Source of the DNA: Bacillus mycoides
GTDB taxonomy: Bacteria; Bacillota; Bacilli; Bacillales; Bacillaceae_G
DNA: 64,000 nt
Assembly (NCBI RefSeq): GCF_018742245.1
Contig: NZ_CP036132.1
Coordinates: forward strand, 3,653,001-3,717,000
Direction of reading: 5' to 3'
The notes under the pieces were generated by a model, which saw only the letters and a program-made list of their open reading frames with translations, was not told where the DNA came from and searched no databases. This document shows, piece after piece, positions 19,647-29,676 of the stretch. Positions within the stretch are counted from its first letter, which is position 1. The number at the start of each line of letters is the position of its first letter. The translations under genes and the position numbers were made by a program.

Positions 19647-21797
19647 TTATGGCTTTTCTGCTTCTTGCTGCGGCTCAAGTGGTGGTACGAGTGTTACACC
19701 TAATTCTGTACCGGGTTGCAACAATGTTCCTTCCGCCACACTTTGTTCCGTTACATATCCTGTACCAGAAGGTTTTAAGTTAAGCTTTAATGTTTTTGCT
19801 AAATTCATAACATCACGCAGTGCCCATCCCTGTATATTTGGCATTGTAGGCTTATCTCCTACTAAGAAGACTCGATCACCTTTTAATGTTTGTTCAGTTG
19901 CTTTTGGAACTTGCTGCTGCACTTTCCCTTCACCTAATACGATTGGACGCAGTTTTGCTTTATCAATTGCTTTTTTCGCTTCATCCATCGTTTTTCCGGT
20001 TACATCTGGAACGACAGTTTGTTGCTCTTTCACATATTTTTTCGGGTCTTTTACTTCATTTGGCTTAATCTTTAAATACTCTAAACTATTTTTCGTTACA
20101 TATTTAAAGATATCAGCTAAAGGTTTAGCCCCGTTTTCATCATCTTTTAATTTCGGCTGTTTAACGGCCACATACACAACAAGTTGTGGATCGTCCATCG
20201 GTGCCATACCTAAGAATGAGAATATATAATTCTCTCTTCCCGTCATATAGCCACCTTTCCCGTCAGGAATTTGTGCTGTACCTGTTTTACCCCCGACTGA
20301 GTACCCATCAATTTTATATGCAGTTCCTGTTCCTTTCGGTGATGTAACAACACGTTCTAGTAATTGTCTTACTTGCGCGGCTGTCTCTTTGGTAACAGGT
20401 TTTCCTACTTCTTCTGGTTTATGCTCTAGCTGTACTTTACCTGTTATTGGATCCACAATTTTATCAATTGTATAAGGTTTCATCATTTTACCATCATTTG
20501 CAATCGCTGTTGCAGCTTGTACAAGTTGAATTGGTGTAACTGTAGAACCTTGTCCAAATGCCGTTGTTACTTGTTGGATTTGTTGATCAAATAAAATTGT
20601 ATTTGACCCTTCACCAGGTAAATCAATGTTTGTTTTTTCATCTAATCCAAAACTGTGAATATATTTTCGAAAACGCTCTGGACCAAGTTTTTGATCCCCT
20701 AAAATCGCAAACGCTACGTTTGAAGATCGCTCTACCCCTTCATCAAAAGTAATAGAACCCCATCCAGCGCCGCCGTTATGATCTTTTATTTTGCGATTAC
20801 CAACTTGATATGTACCAGACTGATAGAAGTCTTGTCCATTGTATACACCTTCATTAATGGCCGCCGCTAATGTAAAAATCTTCATTGTTGATCCCGGTTC
20901 AAACGCATTTGCAATGGCGTCGTTGAAGAAATATTCAATTTGACGATCATTAGGGTCATAACTAGGTTTACTAGACATCGCTAATATTTTTCCTGTCTTC
21001 GGATCCGCAACAATCCCTATTAAATTTTCTGGTTCATAATGTTTAGTCGCTTCTTTCATTGCGTCTTCTAAATAACTTTGAATACGTTGGTCAAGTGTTA
21101 AATACACATTATCTCCATTTTTAGGTGCCTTTACATTCACTTTCCCACCGTCAAGAGATACTCCTTTACGGTCACCTGTATATGCTACCTCTCCATTAGA
21201 AGCACCTAAATATTTATCCAAACTCTTCTCTAAGCCAAATTGACCTACTGAGATTCCCTGTTCATCCGGTTTTGCATGTCCTATGACGTAAGATGCGAAA
21301 TCACCGTTTGGATAAACTCTCGCATTTTCAGTAATAAAAGATATTCCCGGCAATTTCAATGCTTCTATTTGTTCTTTCTTTTCTTTCGTCAAGTCCTTAC
21401 CCAATGTTCCAAATTCCACTTGACTTTTGCCTTCTTTATTTAAAGTAGCTAAAATTTTATCTTCATCTTTTCCGAGTACTCCTGCGATTTTCTTTGCAGT
21501 ATCCTCTTTATCCTTAACGGCGTTGGCTCCTTTTAACTCGGCCACAAGTTTATAAGAATTTGCATCTTGCGCTAGGACATGACCATTTTGATCATAAATT
21601 GTTCCTCGATTCGCTTCGAGAACTCCTGTTTTACTATGTTTCTGTTCAGCAAGTTTCTTTAAATCATGATTGTCCACTGTTCCTGTTACTTGTATGTAAA
21701 AAAATCGGGCTAATAACAGCAAAAAGAGCAGGAGGAAAAATATCATAAAATAACCTGCTCCCTTATTGGTATGAAATTTGGTCATATTTCTCTTCAT
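19647..21797 (-). CDS. pbpB: PBP2B, septal class B penicillin-binding protein
   Basis: A 716-residue transpeptidase of the divisome. One N-terminal membrane anchor (FMIFFLLLFLLLLARFFYI) is followed by the dimerisation domain. The catalytic motifs are EPGSTMKIFTLA, RSSNVAF and VGGKTGTAQIP. Two PASTA domains lie at about residues 595-655 and 656-710. It works with FtsW and the FtsL/DivIB/DivIC complex. The frame starts at MKRNMTKF (21797) with a poor SD; the internal ATG of MTKFHTNKG is an alternative. It follows ftsL by 22 nt. Confidence 0.97.
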   Translation of the reverse strand: MKRNMTKFHTNKGAGYFMIFFLLLFLLLLARFFYIQVTGTVDNHDLKKLAEQKHSKTGVLEANRGTIYDQNGHVLAQDANSYKLVAELKGANAVKDKEDTAKKIAGVLGKDEDKILATLNKEGKSQVEFGTLGKDLTKEKKEQIEALKLPGISFITENARVYPNGDFASYVIGHAKPDEQGISVGQFGLEKSLDKYLGASNGEVAYTGDRKGVSLDGGKVNVKAPKNGDNVYLTLDQRIQSYLEDAMKEATKHYEPENLIGIVADPKTGKILAMSSKPSYDPNDRQIEYFFNDAIANAFEPGSTMKIFTLAAAINEGVYNGQDFYQSGTYQVGNRKIKDHNGGAGWGSITFDEGVERSSNVAFAILGDQKLGPERFRKYIHSFGLDEKTNIDLPGEGSNTILFDQQIQQVTTAFGQGSTVTPIQLVQAATAIANDGKMMKPYTIDKIVDPITGKVQLEHKPEEVGKPVTKETAAQVRQLLERVVTSPKGTGTAYKIDGYSVGGKTGTAQIPDGKGGYMTGRENYIFSFLGMAPMDDPQLVVYVAVKQPKLKDDENGAKPLADIFKYVTKNSLEYLKIKPNEVKDPKKYVKEQQTVVPDVTGKTMDEAKKAIDKAKLRPIVLGEGKVQQQVPKATEQTLKGDRVFLVGDKPTMPNIQGWALRDVMNLAKTLKLNLKPSGTGYVTEQSVAEGTLLQPGTELGVTLVPPLEPQQEAEKP

Positions 21798-21819
21798 CTT
21801 TTCTTCACACCTATTTGCC

Positions 21820-22182
21820 TTATTTTAGGCCTTTCACATTATTCGCATTAATTTCTAGCCCATGTTTTTTTGCAACTTCAGCGATACGCTCATAACGACT
21901 TAACTTCTCTACTTCAGCCTGCAATTCTTGATTTTCCTTTTGTTTTTTCACAATTTCTTCTTCTATCGTCGCTGCTTCTACATTAACTTGATATAGACCC
22001 GCTTTATTCCCAATAAAAGCTACACAGGCATATAATAAAAACCCAATAAACGTTACGTACAATAGCTTTTCAATTCTTGTAATTTTCGTTTTAACTTTTG
22101 GCTTAACCATCTGCTGTGGCGGCGCTTGAATTTGTACCTCTTCTTGCGCCTGTTGTTTATACTTTACAGCTAAATTAGTCAT
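21820..22182 (-). CDS. ftsL: FtsL, divisome bitopic protein
   Basis: A 120-residue protein. The cytoplasmic N-terminus is glutamine/proline-rich. A membrane segment is at about residues 39-60 (LLYVTFIGFLLYACVAFIG). The periplasm-side part is a predicted coiled coil (EEIVKKQKENQELQAEVEKLSRYERIAEVAKKHGL). It pairs with DivIC and DivIB and is an unstable, rate-limiting division protein in B. subtilis. The SD GGAGAGAGAGG precedes ATG 22182. It lies between rsmH and pbpB. Confidence 0.93.
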   Translation of the reverse strand: MTNLAVKYKQQAQEEVQIQAPPQQMVKPKVKTKITRIEKLLYVTFIGFLLYACVAFIGNKAGLYQVNVEAATIEEEIVKKQKENQELQAEVEKLSRYERIAEVAKKHGLEINANNVKGLK

Positions 22183-22197
22183 ACCTCTCTCTCCTTT

Positions 22198-23130
22198 TTA
22201 TCGTTTTTCAGCGATTCTCAACTTCGCAGAACGCGCTCGATTATTTTCTTCTAATTCAATGTCAGAAGGTAAAATCGGCTTCCTTGTAATAAGCTTTAAT
22301 TTCGGCTTAAATTCATCCGGAATAATCGGTAGTCCCTGTGGTAATTGCGGCGTTGTGCTATTTCGCTTAAACGTCGTTTTACAAATACGATCTTCTAAAG
22401 AATGGAATGTTATAACGCTAACTCTTCCACCAGGCTTGACCATATCAATTGCAGATTCCAACGCTTCTTCAAATACTTTTAATTCATCATTTACAGCAAT
22501 ACGAATCGCTTGGAATACTCGCTTCGCAGGATGTCCACCTGTTCTACGTGCCGGAGCTGGAATACCTTCTTTAATTAATTCCACTAATTCTCCTGTCGTT
22601 TCAATAGCCTTATTCTCGCGATAAGCTTCAATTTTCCTTGTTATTTGCTTTGAAAATTTTTCTTCTCCGTATTGGAAGAAAATTCTTACGAGTTGTTCAT
22701 ATGACCAGCTGTTCACAACATCATATGCTGTTAATGGGGCATCTTGATCCATCCGCATATCTAACGGTGCATCATGATGATAACTAAAGCCACGCTCTGG
22801 TGTATCTAATTGTGGGGATGAAACACCTAAATCGAATAAAATCCCGTCTACTTCTGTGATACCTAATTCATGTAGTTTTTCAGATAAATAACGGAAGTTG
22901 CTCTTCACTGTTATAAATTGTTCACCATAAGAAGAAAATTTTTCCTTCGCATTTTGAATCGCTATTTCATCTTGATCAAATGCTATTAATTTTCCACCAT
23001 CTGTTAGCTGAGATAATAAATAAGAACTATGTCCTCCTCCACCCAGTGTACAATCTACATATGTACCACTCGGTTTTATATCTAAGCCATCTACTGTTTC
23101 TTTCAAAAGTACTGTTACGTGTTTGAACAT
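22198..23130 (-). CDS. rsmH: RsmH (MraW), 16S rRNA m4C1402 methyltransferase
   Basis: A 310-residue SAM-dependent methyltransferase. The SAM-binding motif [14 protein letters not shown] is near residue 26; [20 protein letters not shown] and [12 protein letters not shown] are family signatures. It methylates N4 of cytidine 1402 in the decoding site. It is the first gene of the division cluster on this strand and is followed by ftsL after 15 nt. No mraZ precedes it. Confidence 0.97.
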   Translation of the reverse strand: MFKHVTVLLKETVDGLDIKPSGTYVDCTLGGGGHSSYLLSQLTDGGKLIAFDQDEIAIQNAKEKFSSYGEQFITVKSNFRYLSEKLHELGITEVDGILFDLGVSSPQLDTPERGFSYHHDAPLDMRMDQDAPLTAYDVVNSWSYEQLVRIFFQYGEEKFSKQITRKIEAYRENKAIETTGELVELIKEGIPAPARRTGGHPAKRVFQAIRIAVNDELKVFEEALESAIDMVKPGGRVSVITFHSLEDRICKTTFKRNSTTPQLPQGLPIIPDEFKPKLKLITRKPILPSDIELEENNRARSAKLRIAEKR

Positions 23131-23496
23131 TGCTGCACCTACTCTTTTTCCAATTAATTATGTTAAATACATTTCTCACTCTACAAACACAATTTACTAC
23201 TAGAGGATGAAATGCTACTAAAGAACGACTCATTTAACTTCCAACAAGGTAGTACGCTATACAAATCGCTATTTTATTTTATTATATACTAAATTTTATC
23301 ATTTTTTGCGGGAATTTAAACAAAAACCTGTCGAAAAAGATAATAATCCGTTTACATTTTGTGCTATTTTGTCATATATATATACCTGATACATAGCGAT
23401 TCATTACAATAACATAAGATGAATAATTCAGAAATATTTCACTTCACAGTTAATTCAACAGAATAAAAATAAAATCCTGCTCAAAAGAGCAAGATT
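23131..23496. other. Gap upstream of rsmH where mraZ would be expected
   Basis: This 366-bp AT-rich stretch has no gene of credible quality on either strand. In B. subtilis mraZ (about 430 bp) occupies this place between bshC and rsmH. On the minus strand an extended -10-like TGATAAAAT lies around 23290-23300 and could start the rsmH-ftsL-pbpB transcript, but its -35 is poor. I see no cluster of TGGGN repeats of the kind bound by MraZ. Confidence 0.6.
23473..23496 (-). terminator. Intrinsic terminator of bshC
   Basis: A stem AATCTTGCTC / GAGCAGGATT (one mismatch) with a 4-nt loop immediately after the bshC stop, followed by TTATTTTTATT on the minus strand. Confidence 0.8.
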
Positions 23497-25113
23497 CTAT
23501 AGTTTTATTACATGATGTTTTCCGTCCCACGAAAAAGATTGTTCCATTACCCGGTCAACAAAATCAAGGCCGAACTGATTTAAATAATAACACACATTCC
23601 ACACACGTTCTTGCGGTGCTCCTAATGGACGAAGCGCAAATTGTAAACGGCGGAATTTATTCAGTTGAACCTCATGTTTCTTCTCAACATTTCTTTTCAA
23701 CATTCTTTCTAACAGTTCAATTTGCTCATTAATTTTCAGTTCATTTTTCCCAGCAAACTCATGTAACCCTGGATCTATTTTTTTCACGAATTGTTGTAAT
23801 GATGTATGAATATCCATTATTTCTTTTTTCGCTTCTATAAATCGCTCGTCTATCGGTTCCTCTATTTGATTAGAAAGCCAATTGTCACGCAGATTATCTA
23901 TATTATTTAGAAATGGATCAATTTCTTGCAAATCTAAATCATATAAATCTGTCGCTATATCTCGCTCCATATAAGTAATTGTAAGGCGCGGAACAACAGG
24001 TGGCATTTGGAAACCGGCCGTATGAAACACTTGTTGCAATTCACTCCAATAAGCTAATTCCCCTGGACCGCCAATAAACGCTAACGTAGGAAACACATAT
24101 TCTTGCATAAGAGGGCGCGTTACAACATTATTACTAAAACGTTCTGGACTTCTTTCCATCTCTTCCATCAATTCTTCATACGAAAATGAATGCACTCCAT
24201 CTTTTCCAATAAACTTCCCTTGATTCTCTTCAAGCAATACTCGCTCATTATCAATTTCCATAAATATATGCACCGCATTTGTCTTCGTTTCAATAATCGG
24301 TTTAAATCCTAATTCCTTAATTACTTCCTGTTGATTATGAAGTGCTACTTGAATTTCTTTATATTTACTTATAATTTGTTGTAAAAACGGCACTTCTAAT
24401 TTTCTCAATGCAGGATGATGTGAATCTACAAGAATTAAACCAGAATTTGCGAACATTTTCGTAATAAGGCGCGCAAAGAAATCTACATATGTATGCGATT
24501 GACCTAAAGCATCATCAACAAATTGTAATACATCCTTTGTAAAATTCGTTTCCGGATATGTTTTAAAAATCTCTTCGACCCATTTTCTACAGTCTTCAAT
24601 AGAAAGTTCAGACTCAGAAGCACTCGCCTTTTTTGGATAACGATCATGAAAAATGGTCTTTTTTATTTTTTTATTTTTCGTTACAAATGTATGATTAATT
24701 TCATCCATATCATGGTCTTCACCAGCAATCCAAAAGACAGGAACAATCCGAACCCCTAAGCTCTCTTCTTTTTCTTTTGCAAGCTGTAAAATTGAAATGA
24801 TCTTATGCACTGTATAAAGCGGACCTGTTAATAATCCCGCTTGTTGTCCAGCTATAACTACATATGTATTTTCATCTTCAAGCGCTTTTATATTTTGAAT
24901 TGTAAATTCTCCCGCTTGCAATTGTATATTATATTCTAATAAATGCGTTACTAAATCTTGTCGGAAGAACTCTCTCTCACGCAAATCATGTAAACGCTGT
25001 TTAAAAGCATCCTCTGTTAACAGATAATCAAAACATGACTGTATCTCTTTTTTAACGTTCATATAGTCCGCTACAACACCTTGTAGTGGAACAGAGATCT
25101 CTTTTATCTCCAT
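23497..25113 (-). CDS. bshC: BshC, bacillithiol synthase (cysteine ligase)
   Basis: A 538-residue protein that catalyses the last step of bacillithiol synthesis, adding cysteine to glucosaminyl-malate. The family features are a nucleotidyltransferase-like core with YVVIAGQQAGLLTGPLYTVHK, FWIAGEDHDMDEINHT and FIGGPGELAYWSEL, and a C-terminal coiled coil (residues about 440-510). The start ATG 25113 (MEIKEISVPLQG) is preceded by AAAGGAAG; the frame to 25182 has no SD. It lies between panE and rsmH, the B. subtilis yllA position. Confidence 0.95.
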   Translation of the reverse strand: MEIKEISVPLQGVVADYMNVKKEIQSCFDYLLTEDAFKQRLHDLREREFFRQDLVTHLLEYNIQLQAGEFTIQNIKALEDENTYVVIAGQQAGLLTGPLYTVHKIISILQLAKEKEESLGVRIVPVFWIAGEDHDMDEINHTFVTKNKKIKKTIFHDRYPKKASASESELSIEDCRKWVEEIFKTYPETNFTKDVLQFVDDALGQSHTYVDFFARLITKMFANSGLILVDSHHPALRKLEVPFLQQIISKYKEIQVALHNQQEVIKELGFKPIIETKTNAVHIFMEIDNERVLLEENQGKFIGKDGVHSFSYEELMEEMERSPERFSNNVVTRPLMQEYVFPTLAFIGGPGELAYWSELQQVFHTAGFQMPPVVPRLTITYMERDIATDLYDLDLQEIDPFLNNIDNLRDNWLSNQIEEPIDERFIEAKKEIMDIHTSLQQFVKKIDPGLHEFAGKNELKINEQIELLERMLKRNVEKKHEVQLNKFRRLQFALRPLGAPQERVWNVCYYLNQFGLDFVDRVMEQSFSWDGKHHVIKL

Positions 25114-25192
25114 ATAATTCTTCCTTTCGTATCCTGTTCTCTCACCAACCCACATTGTAGTCAATGTTTCACGTAAAAGCAAAGAAAAACAC

Positions 25193-26074
25193 TTATAATT
25201 CCATTCCTTTTATTGCATTGAACAAAAATCGAAGTGTCGGAACAGATTGTTGTTGTTCCTTAGCTTCTTCTAATACATATCCCACAATCGCATTAACTTC
25301 TGTTTGTCTATTCGCTCTTACGTCCGCTAACATAGATGAAGTATTATGAGATGTTTTTTCACATACTTGGCATACCATTTGCCATAGCATTTCCCTATCT
25401 TCTTCTTTAACAAGAAATGCAACTTCCTGAAATACTTGCTCCATCATTTGATAAAAAAACGGGTTTGAAATTAACTCCCCGTTCTCAACCCGCAATAATG
25501 CCGTCAATGGATTAATACATACATTGACTACTAATTTATTACGCATAATCCCCTTCCAATCATCTTCTATCTGAATCGGAAAATAATCAAAAGGAAAACA
25601 ATTAAATACCTTTTTAAAACAACTAGATTGACCACGCACTACACCAAACTTTGTAACACCTATTCCAGTATGACGAACTGTATGTCCATCCTCTTTTTTT
25701 GCACCATGCTCCACAATCCCGACTGCTATACGTTCATTTCCTATTTTTTGCATAACGTGAAGATGCGACATTCCATTTTGCAAAAAGATTAATGACGATT
25801 CTCCCTGCACAAAAGGTAATATATCAGTTACATGATATTGCTTTACAGCAATAAACGTATAATCTAACTGTTTATCCAGCATACTTTCTATCGGTAAAAT
25901 AGATGGAAATACTGTTTCACGTTCTCCATTCCTAATACAACTTACACCCGTTAAGTTTAATTCTTCTGCTTGCTTAGCGTTTCTTGTAAACAACGTAACA
26001 TCTTGATTGCTTTTTTGTAAATAAAATGTATATAGGAGACCAATAGCTCCCGGTCCAACAATTCCAATTTTCAT
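25193..26074 (-). CDS. panE: 2-dehydropantoate 2-reductase (YlbQ/PanE)
   Basis: A 293-residue NADPH-dependent ketopantoate reductase of the pantothenate/CoA pathway. The nucleotide-binding motif MKIGIVGPGAIGLL is at the N-terminus, FIAVKQYHVTD forms the middle, and RNKLVVNVCINPLTALL contains the catalytic lysine region. The C-terminal domain is helical, with SSMLADVRANRQTEVN typical of the family. I use ATG 26074; a GTG two codons upstream is possible. The gene is 79 nt upstream of bshC. coaD, another CoA-pathway gene, lies at 32818. Confidence 0.92.
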   Translation of the reverse strand: MKIGIVGPGAIGLLYTFYLQKSNQDVTLFTRNAKQAEELNLTGVSCIRNGERETVFPSILPIESMLDKQLDYTFIAVKQYHVTDILPFVQGESSLIFLQNGMSHLHVMQKIGNERIAVGIVEHGAKKEDGHTVRHTGIGVTKFGVVRGQSSCFKKVFNCFPFDYFPIQIEDDWKGIMRNKLVVNVCINPLTALLRVENGELISNPFFYQMMEQVFQEVAFLVKEEDREMLWQMVCQVCEKTSHNTSSMLADVRANRQTEVNAIVGYVLEEAKEQQQSVPTLRFLFNAIKGMEL

Positions 26075-26375
26075 CTTCACACAAAGAACTCATATTAACA
26101 AGTGATATAAGTTCCCTTGCCCTTCCCCCTTTACATCTTATTAAATTACAATTACATAGTTGAGGATTCAATTATCTTTTAACAAATGCAACCTCTTCTT
26201 TCACTATGTATATACTACCTATATACATAGTTCTATTCTTAGTTTAGCAAATCCTCAAAAAAATAATGAAAGAAATATTCTATCTTCTTCATAAAAATTA
26301 AAAAATGAGTTATAATATTATTATAAATATTTTAACTTTTCTGCATTCAACAAGATAAGAAAAGGACGTGATGTA

Positions 26376-26849
26376 ATGGGATTCCCAAAAGTTGAACGCT
26401 TGCTCATCAATTATAAAACATTAGATGAATTTAAAAAATTTAAAGGGTGCGGAGCTCAAGAACTATCCATGTTGGAAGAATTACAAGCAAACATTATTGA
26501 AAATGATAGTGAGTCTCCATTTTACGGTATTTATTATGGAGGATCGCTAATCGCACGTATGAGTCTATATATGAAAAGGAACGGTGGAGAACCATTTGAA
26601 ATTACAGGTACTTACCTAGAACTTTATAAACTTGAAGTATTGCCGACTTTTCAAAAACAAGGATTCGGACAAATGCTTGTTAATTATGCGCAACAACTAC
26701 AATTCCCAATTAAAACGATAGCACGTATCCAATCAGCTGGTTTTTGGGATAAATTAAGTTTCCAGCCAGTATCAGTAACTGATGGTGATTTTTATATTTG
26801 GCATCCAGAAACAAATTTGAATGCGATTACAAACGAAGAATCTGCATAA
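26376..26849 (+). CDS. ylbP: YlbP, GNAT-type N-acetyltransferase
   Basis: A 157-residue protein of the GNAT fold. The acetyl-CoA-binding segment is LEVLPTFQKQGFGQMLVNYAQQL, with the Q/R-x-x-G-x-G/A signature. The substrate is unknown. The SD AAAAGGACGTG precedes ATG 26376. It is transcribed divergently from panE across a 301-bp gap and converges on rsfA at a bidirectional terminator. The gap contains AT-rich sequence with a possible -10 (TATAAT around 26310), but no clear regulatory site. Confidence 0.88.
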   Translation: MGFPKVERLLINYKTLDEFKKFKGCGAQELSMLEELQANIIENDSESPFYGIYYGGSLIARMSLYMKRNGGEPFEITGTYLELYKLEVLPTFQKQGFGQMLVNYAQQLQFPIKTIARIQSAGFWDKLSFQPVSVTDGDFYIWHPETNLNAITNEESA

Positions 26850-26858
26850 GAAACAAAA

Positions 26859-26884
26859 AAAACAGCTGTTACGCAGCTGTTTTT
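26859..26884. terminator. Bidirectional terminator between ylbP and rsfA
   Basis: A 10-bp stem AAAACAGCTG / CAGCTGTTTT with a 5-nt loop, flanked by A runs on the left and T runs on the right, so it can stop both converging transcripts. Confidence 0.85.
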
Positions 26885-27389
26885 ATTTCTTTAATTTTTC
26901 TAATTCTCCATTCGAGCGAGCGCCATTTCTTTCAGCTACCATTACACTTCTTTTTTGATCGATATAATCAAGTAATGTTCTATATTCTTCCTCATATACT
27001 GATAATCGCTCCAGAAGACGTTCTTTCTCTGTTTGTAACGATTCAATTTGTTGTTGCAACACCATTAAAGAGCTTTCATCTTTATAATTTCGCAAGAATT
27101 CAATAACATCATTCAACGTAATAGATTTTGGCTCTAATACCATTGTCTCTTTCACTTCATAATTTTCTACCTTACGAAGTTGCTTCGCTTCTTCAATACG
27201 TTCTTTATACTGCTTTCTAACGTAAGAATTCCACCTAAATCCACAAGCTGCAGGTGTACGAGACAAATGCCTCCCCACTTCTTTAAAAGCGGAAAGTTGC
27301 GTTCCACCTTCACGAATATGCCGGAGTACTACTTCTGCCAGAAGCAAATCTTCATCATCAGTCCAAGCATCTTGTCTTGTTGTCGCCAT
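26883..27389 (-). CDS. rsfA: RsfA-family prespore transcription factor (YlbO)
   Basis: A 168-residue protein. The N-terminal region ([23 protein letters not shown] to about residue 55) is a Myb/SANT-like DNA-binding domain with conserved tryptophans. The C-terminal half (about 90-150) is a predicted coiled coil ([18 protein letters not shown]). RsfA tunes sigma-F-dependent genes in B. subtilis, and YlbO belongs to the same family, so the exact paralogue is not certain. The start ATG 27389 is preceded by AGGGAGG; the frame to 27425 lacks an SD. Confidence 0.82.
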   Translation of the reverse strand: MATTRQDAWTDDEDLLLAEVVLRHIREGGTQLSAFKEVGRHLSRTPAACGFRWNSYVRKQYKERIEEAKQLRKVENYEVKETMVLEPKSITLNDVIEFLRNYKDESSLMVLQQQIESLQTEKERLLERLSVYEEEYRTLLDYIDQKRSVMVAERNGARSNGELEKLKK

Positions 27390-27481
27390 CTCTCTAGTCC
27401 TCCCTATGCATTTTTTATTAAGCATATGCAGTTACTAGAAAAGATAGAATACAACAAATAAAGAATAAGACAAAAAAAATA

Positions 27482-27512
27482 AACGTAGAAGATATCTTCT
27501 ACGTTTATTTTT
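27482..27512 (-). terminator. Intrinsic terminator of rpmF
   Basis: A fully palindromic stem AACGTAGAAGAT/ATCTTCTACGTT flanked by T-rich sequence on both sides, just after the rpmF stop. Confidence 0.8.
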
Positions 27513-27517
27513 CGCAA

Positions 27518-27691
27518 TTACTTGCTGATTACTTCTTTACCTTTGTAAGTACCGCATGCTTTACATACACGGTGAGCTAATTTCGCTTCACCACAGCTTG
27601 GGCACTCTACCATACCAGGTACTGATAATTTGAAATGCGTACGACGCTTTCTTTTTACTGTTTTAGAAGTTCTTCTAAAAGGTACAGCCAT
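27518..27691 (-). CDS. rpmF: Ribosomal protein bL32
   Basis: A 57-residue bL32: [19 protein letters not shown], then the zinc ribbon CPSCG-x12-CKACG with all four cysteines (C+ form). The start ATG 27691 has a strong SD AAGGAGGTGGG; the reading frame continues upstream to 27775 but without support. It is 61 nt downstream of ylbN, a pairing conserved in many bacteria (yceD-rpmF). Confidence 0.98.
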
Positions 27692-27752
27692 TCTTCCCAC
27701 CTCCTTAAAAGAAATAGTTATTTTCATATGAAGGCCTAAACCAGTCTTCCGA

Positions 27753-28253
27753 TTATTTGTCAAAAAACTTTGCAAGTCCTGCTAATCTTGGATCAACAGT
27801 CTTTTCTTTGTTTTCTTCCGAAATCACTTGCCAGTCTTGACCTTGCATCGGTGCTCCACCAGAAACATCATCACTGAAAATTTGCATTGGAATCTCCAAA
27901 AGTATATTTTCCTTGATTACGGGCAGTAAGTCAAGTACTTCTCCTTCTAAACAATGAATTTCAGCTTCTGTTTCAAATTCTTCTTCTGAAGTTTGGAACA
28001 CCTCAGTTGTTTTAATGTCAAATGGTAATGTCACATCTACTAAAGAGCGAGAACATGGTAAAACCATGCTTCCAGTTATATGTAGATGAAACGTAAACTT
28101 ACCGGAGCCAAAATCAACTCTTCCTGTTACTTGAACAGGATTAATTTCACGAATATCTTTCTCGACCTCTTTTAGCTCACTTACATCTACCATTTCATTT
28201 AATGTCAATCCTTTATTTCTCAATTTATTCAATTGATGGATGGACCATTTCAT
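27753..28253 (-). CDS. ylbN: YlbN, DUF177/YceD-family protein
   Basis: A 166-residue protein of the YceD family, which in other bacteria and plastids affects 23S rRNA accumulation and L32 supply. Conserved features are the cysteine in [11 protein letters not shown], a second in [11 protein letters not shown], and the C-terminal [21 protein letters not shown] precedes ATG 28253. It is upstream of rpmF in the same unit. Confidence 0.9.
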
Positions 28254-28406
28254 ATCATATCACCTCAAGGCAACAAACAAAATTATAGCTAGCCATTTTA
28301 TATTTGTCAATGTTTTTTCTTTACACTATAATGAAGTCATCATAGGAAATAATATATAGATTATCACGTTTTCCAAAAAGATGCTACATCGAAAGGAGAG
28401 ATTACC

Positions 28407-29648
28407 ATAAAATCCAGTGGTATTGTTGTTGAATATAACCCTTTTCATAACGGTCATGCTTATCATGTGCAACAAACAAAAAAGTTAACACAGTCTGATA
28501 TTATTATCGCCGTTATGAGTGGTCCTTTTTTGCAGCGTGGTGAGCCCGCACTCATCTCCAAATGGTATCGTACTAAAATGGCCTTAACAAACGGCGTAGA
28601 CCTTGTTGTAGAGCTTCCTTATGCATTCGCAACCCAAAAGGCCGAAACTTTCGCAAATGGCGCAATTTCGATTTTAAACGCCCTTGGTGTTTCTGACATT
28701 TGTTTTGGCAGTGAAGATGGACAAACTGAAAATTTCTACACTACCATCGCTATACAAAAAAATGAAGAAGAGACTTTTAATCGTCTTGTGAAGCAATTTA
28801 TGAATGCAGGTAATAGTTATGCAAAAGCTACATCTGAAGCTTTTTCACACATCTTACCACCCGAAAAAAACGTAGATATGTCACAACCAAATAACATTTT
28901 AGGCTTACAGTACATTAAAGCGATTCTCTTACAAAATAGTTCCATGCAAGCGCAAACTATAAAAAGATTCGCCTCTCATTATCATGATGAAACATTTCAT
29001 GATCAACATATTGCAAGTGCAACAAGTATTCGCAAACAGCTATTTAATGAAAACAGTTCCTCTACAACTATTGAGCCTTTTATCCCAAAAATAACTGCTT
29101 CTCTTTTAGAAAACTACAAGCAAAACTACGGGACGTTACATAACTGGGAAAAATACTTTTCATTTTTTAAATACAAACTTATGACGATGTCTTCAGAGGA
29201 CTTACAACATATATATGAAATGGAAGAAGGTTTAGAGCATCGTATTTTATCAAAAATACAAAACAGTTCATCTTTCTATTCATTCATGGAAGCATTAAAA
29301 ACAAAACGTTATACATGGACTAGATTACAAAGAGCTTGTACACATATTTTAACAAATACAACGAAGGAAGAAATACATAAAGCAAATATAGAGCAACATG
29401 CGCCGTATATCCGTCTTCTCGGAATGTCACAAAAAGGACAAACTTATCTTTCTAAAAATAAGAAAAAAATAGAACTCCCAATCCTTACTCATACAAAAAC
29501 ATTCGAACATCCAACTTTAGACATAGAACGAAAATCAAATGCTGTATATTTCTCCATAATGCAAGAACCTTTACGGACACAACTGCTAAAACAAGACGCA
29601 ACGCATCATCCAATTCGTTATGATGAAATAATGAAAAAATTTCTATAA
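28407..29648 (+). CDS. tmcAL: TmcAL (YlbM), tRNA-Met cytidine acetate ligase, probable ATA start
   Basis: TmcAL makes N4-acetylcytidine at the elongator tRNA-Met wobble position from acetate and ATP. The nucleotidyltransferase HxGH-type motif [12 protein letters not shown] is at residues 10-21, followed by [23 protein letters not shown] and [17 protein letters not shown]. That motif precedes the first canonical start in frame (GTG 28467). From the last upstream in-frame stop (28350) to 28466 there is no ATG, GTG or TTG. AAAGGAG (28392-28398) is 8 nt before ATA 28407, which gives (M)[16 protein letters not shown], colinear with B. subtilis YlbM ([17 protein letters not shown]). The length is 413 residues. 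The alternative is a pseudogene-like N-terminal loss, less likely given the intact frame. Confidence 0.88.
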   Translation: MKSSGIVVEYNPFHNGHAYHVQQTKKLTQSDIIIAVMSGPFLQRGEPALISKWYRTKMALTNGVDLVVELPYAFATQKAETFANGAISILNALGVSDICFGSEDGQTENFYTTIAIQKNEEETFNRLVKQFMNAGNSYAKATSEAFSHILPPEKNVDMSQPNNILGLQYIKAILLQNSSMQAQTIKRFASHYHDETFHDQHIASATSIRKQLFNENSSSTTIEPFIPKITASLLENYKQNYGTLHNWEKYFSFFKYKLMTMSSEDLQHIYEMEEGLEHRILSKIQNSSSFYSFMEALKTKRYTWTRLQRACTHILTNTTKEEIHKANIEQHAPYIRLLGMSQKGQTYLSKNKKKIELPILTHTKTFEHPTLDIERKSNAVYFSIMQEPLRTQLLKQDATHHPIRYDEIMKKFL

Positions 29649-29651
29649 GAA

Positions 29652-29676
29652 AAACCTCTCTTCTTCAGAGAGGTTT
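29652..29676. terminator. Terminator between tmcAL and ylbL
   Basis: A 9-bp stem AAACCTCTC / GAGAGGTTT with a 7-nt loop between the converging ends of tmcAL and ylbL, overlapping the ylbL stop codon. Confidence 0.8.
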
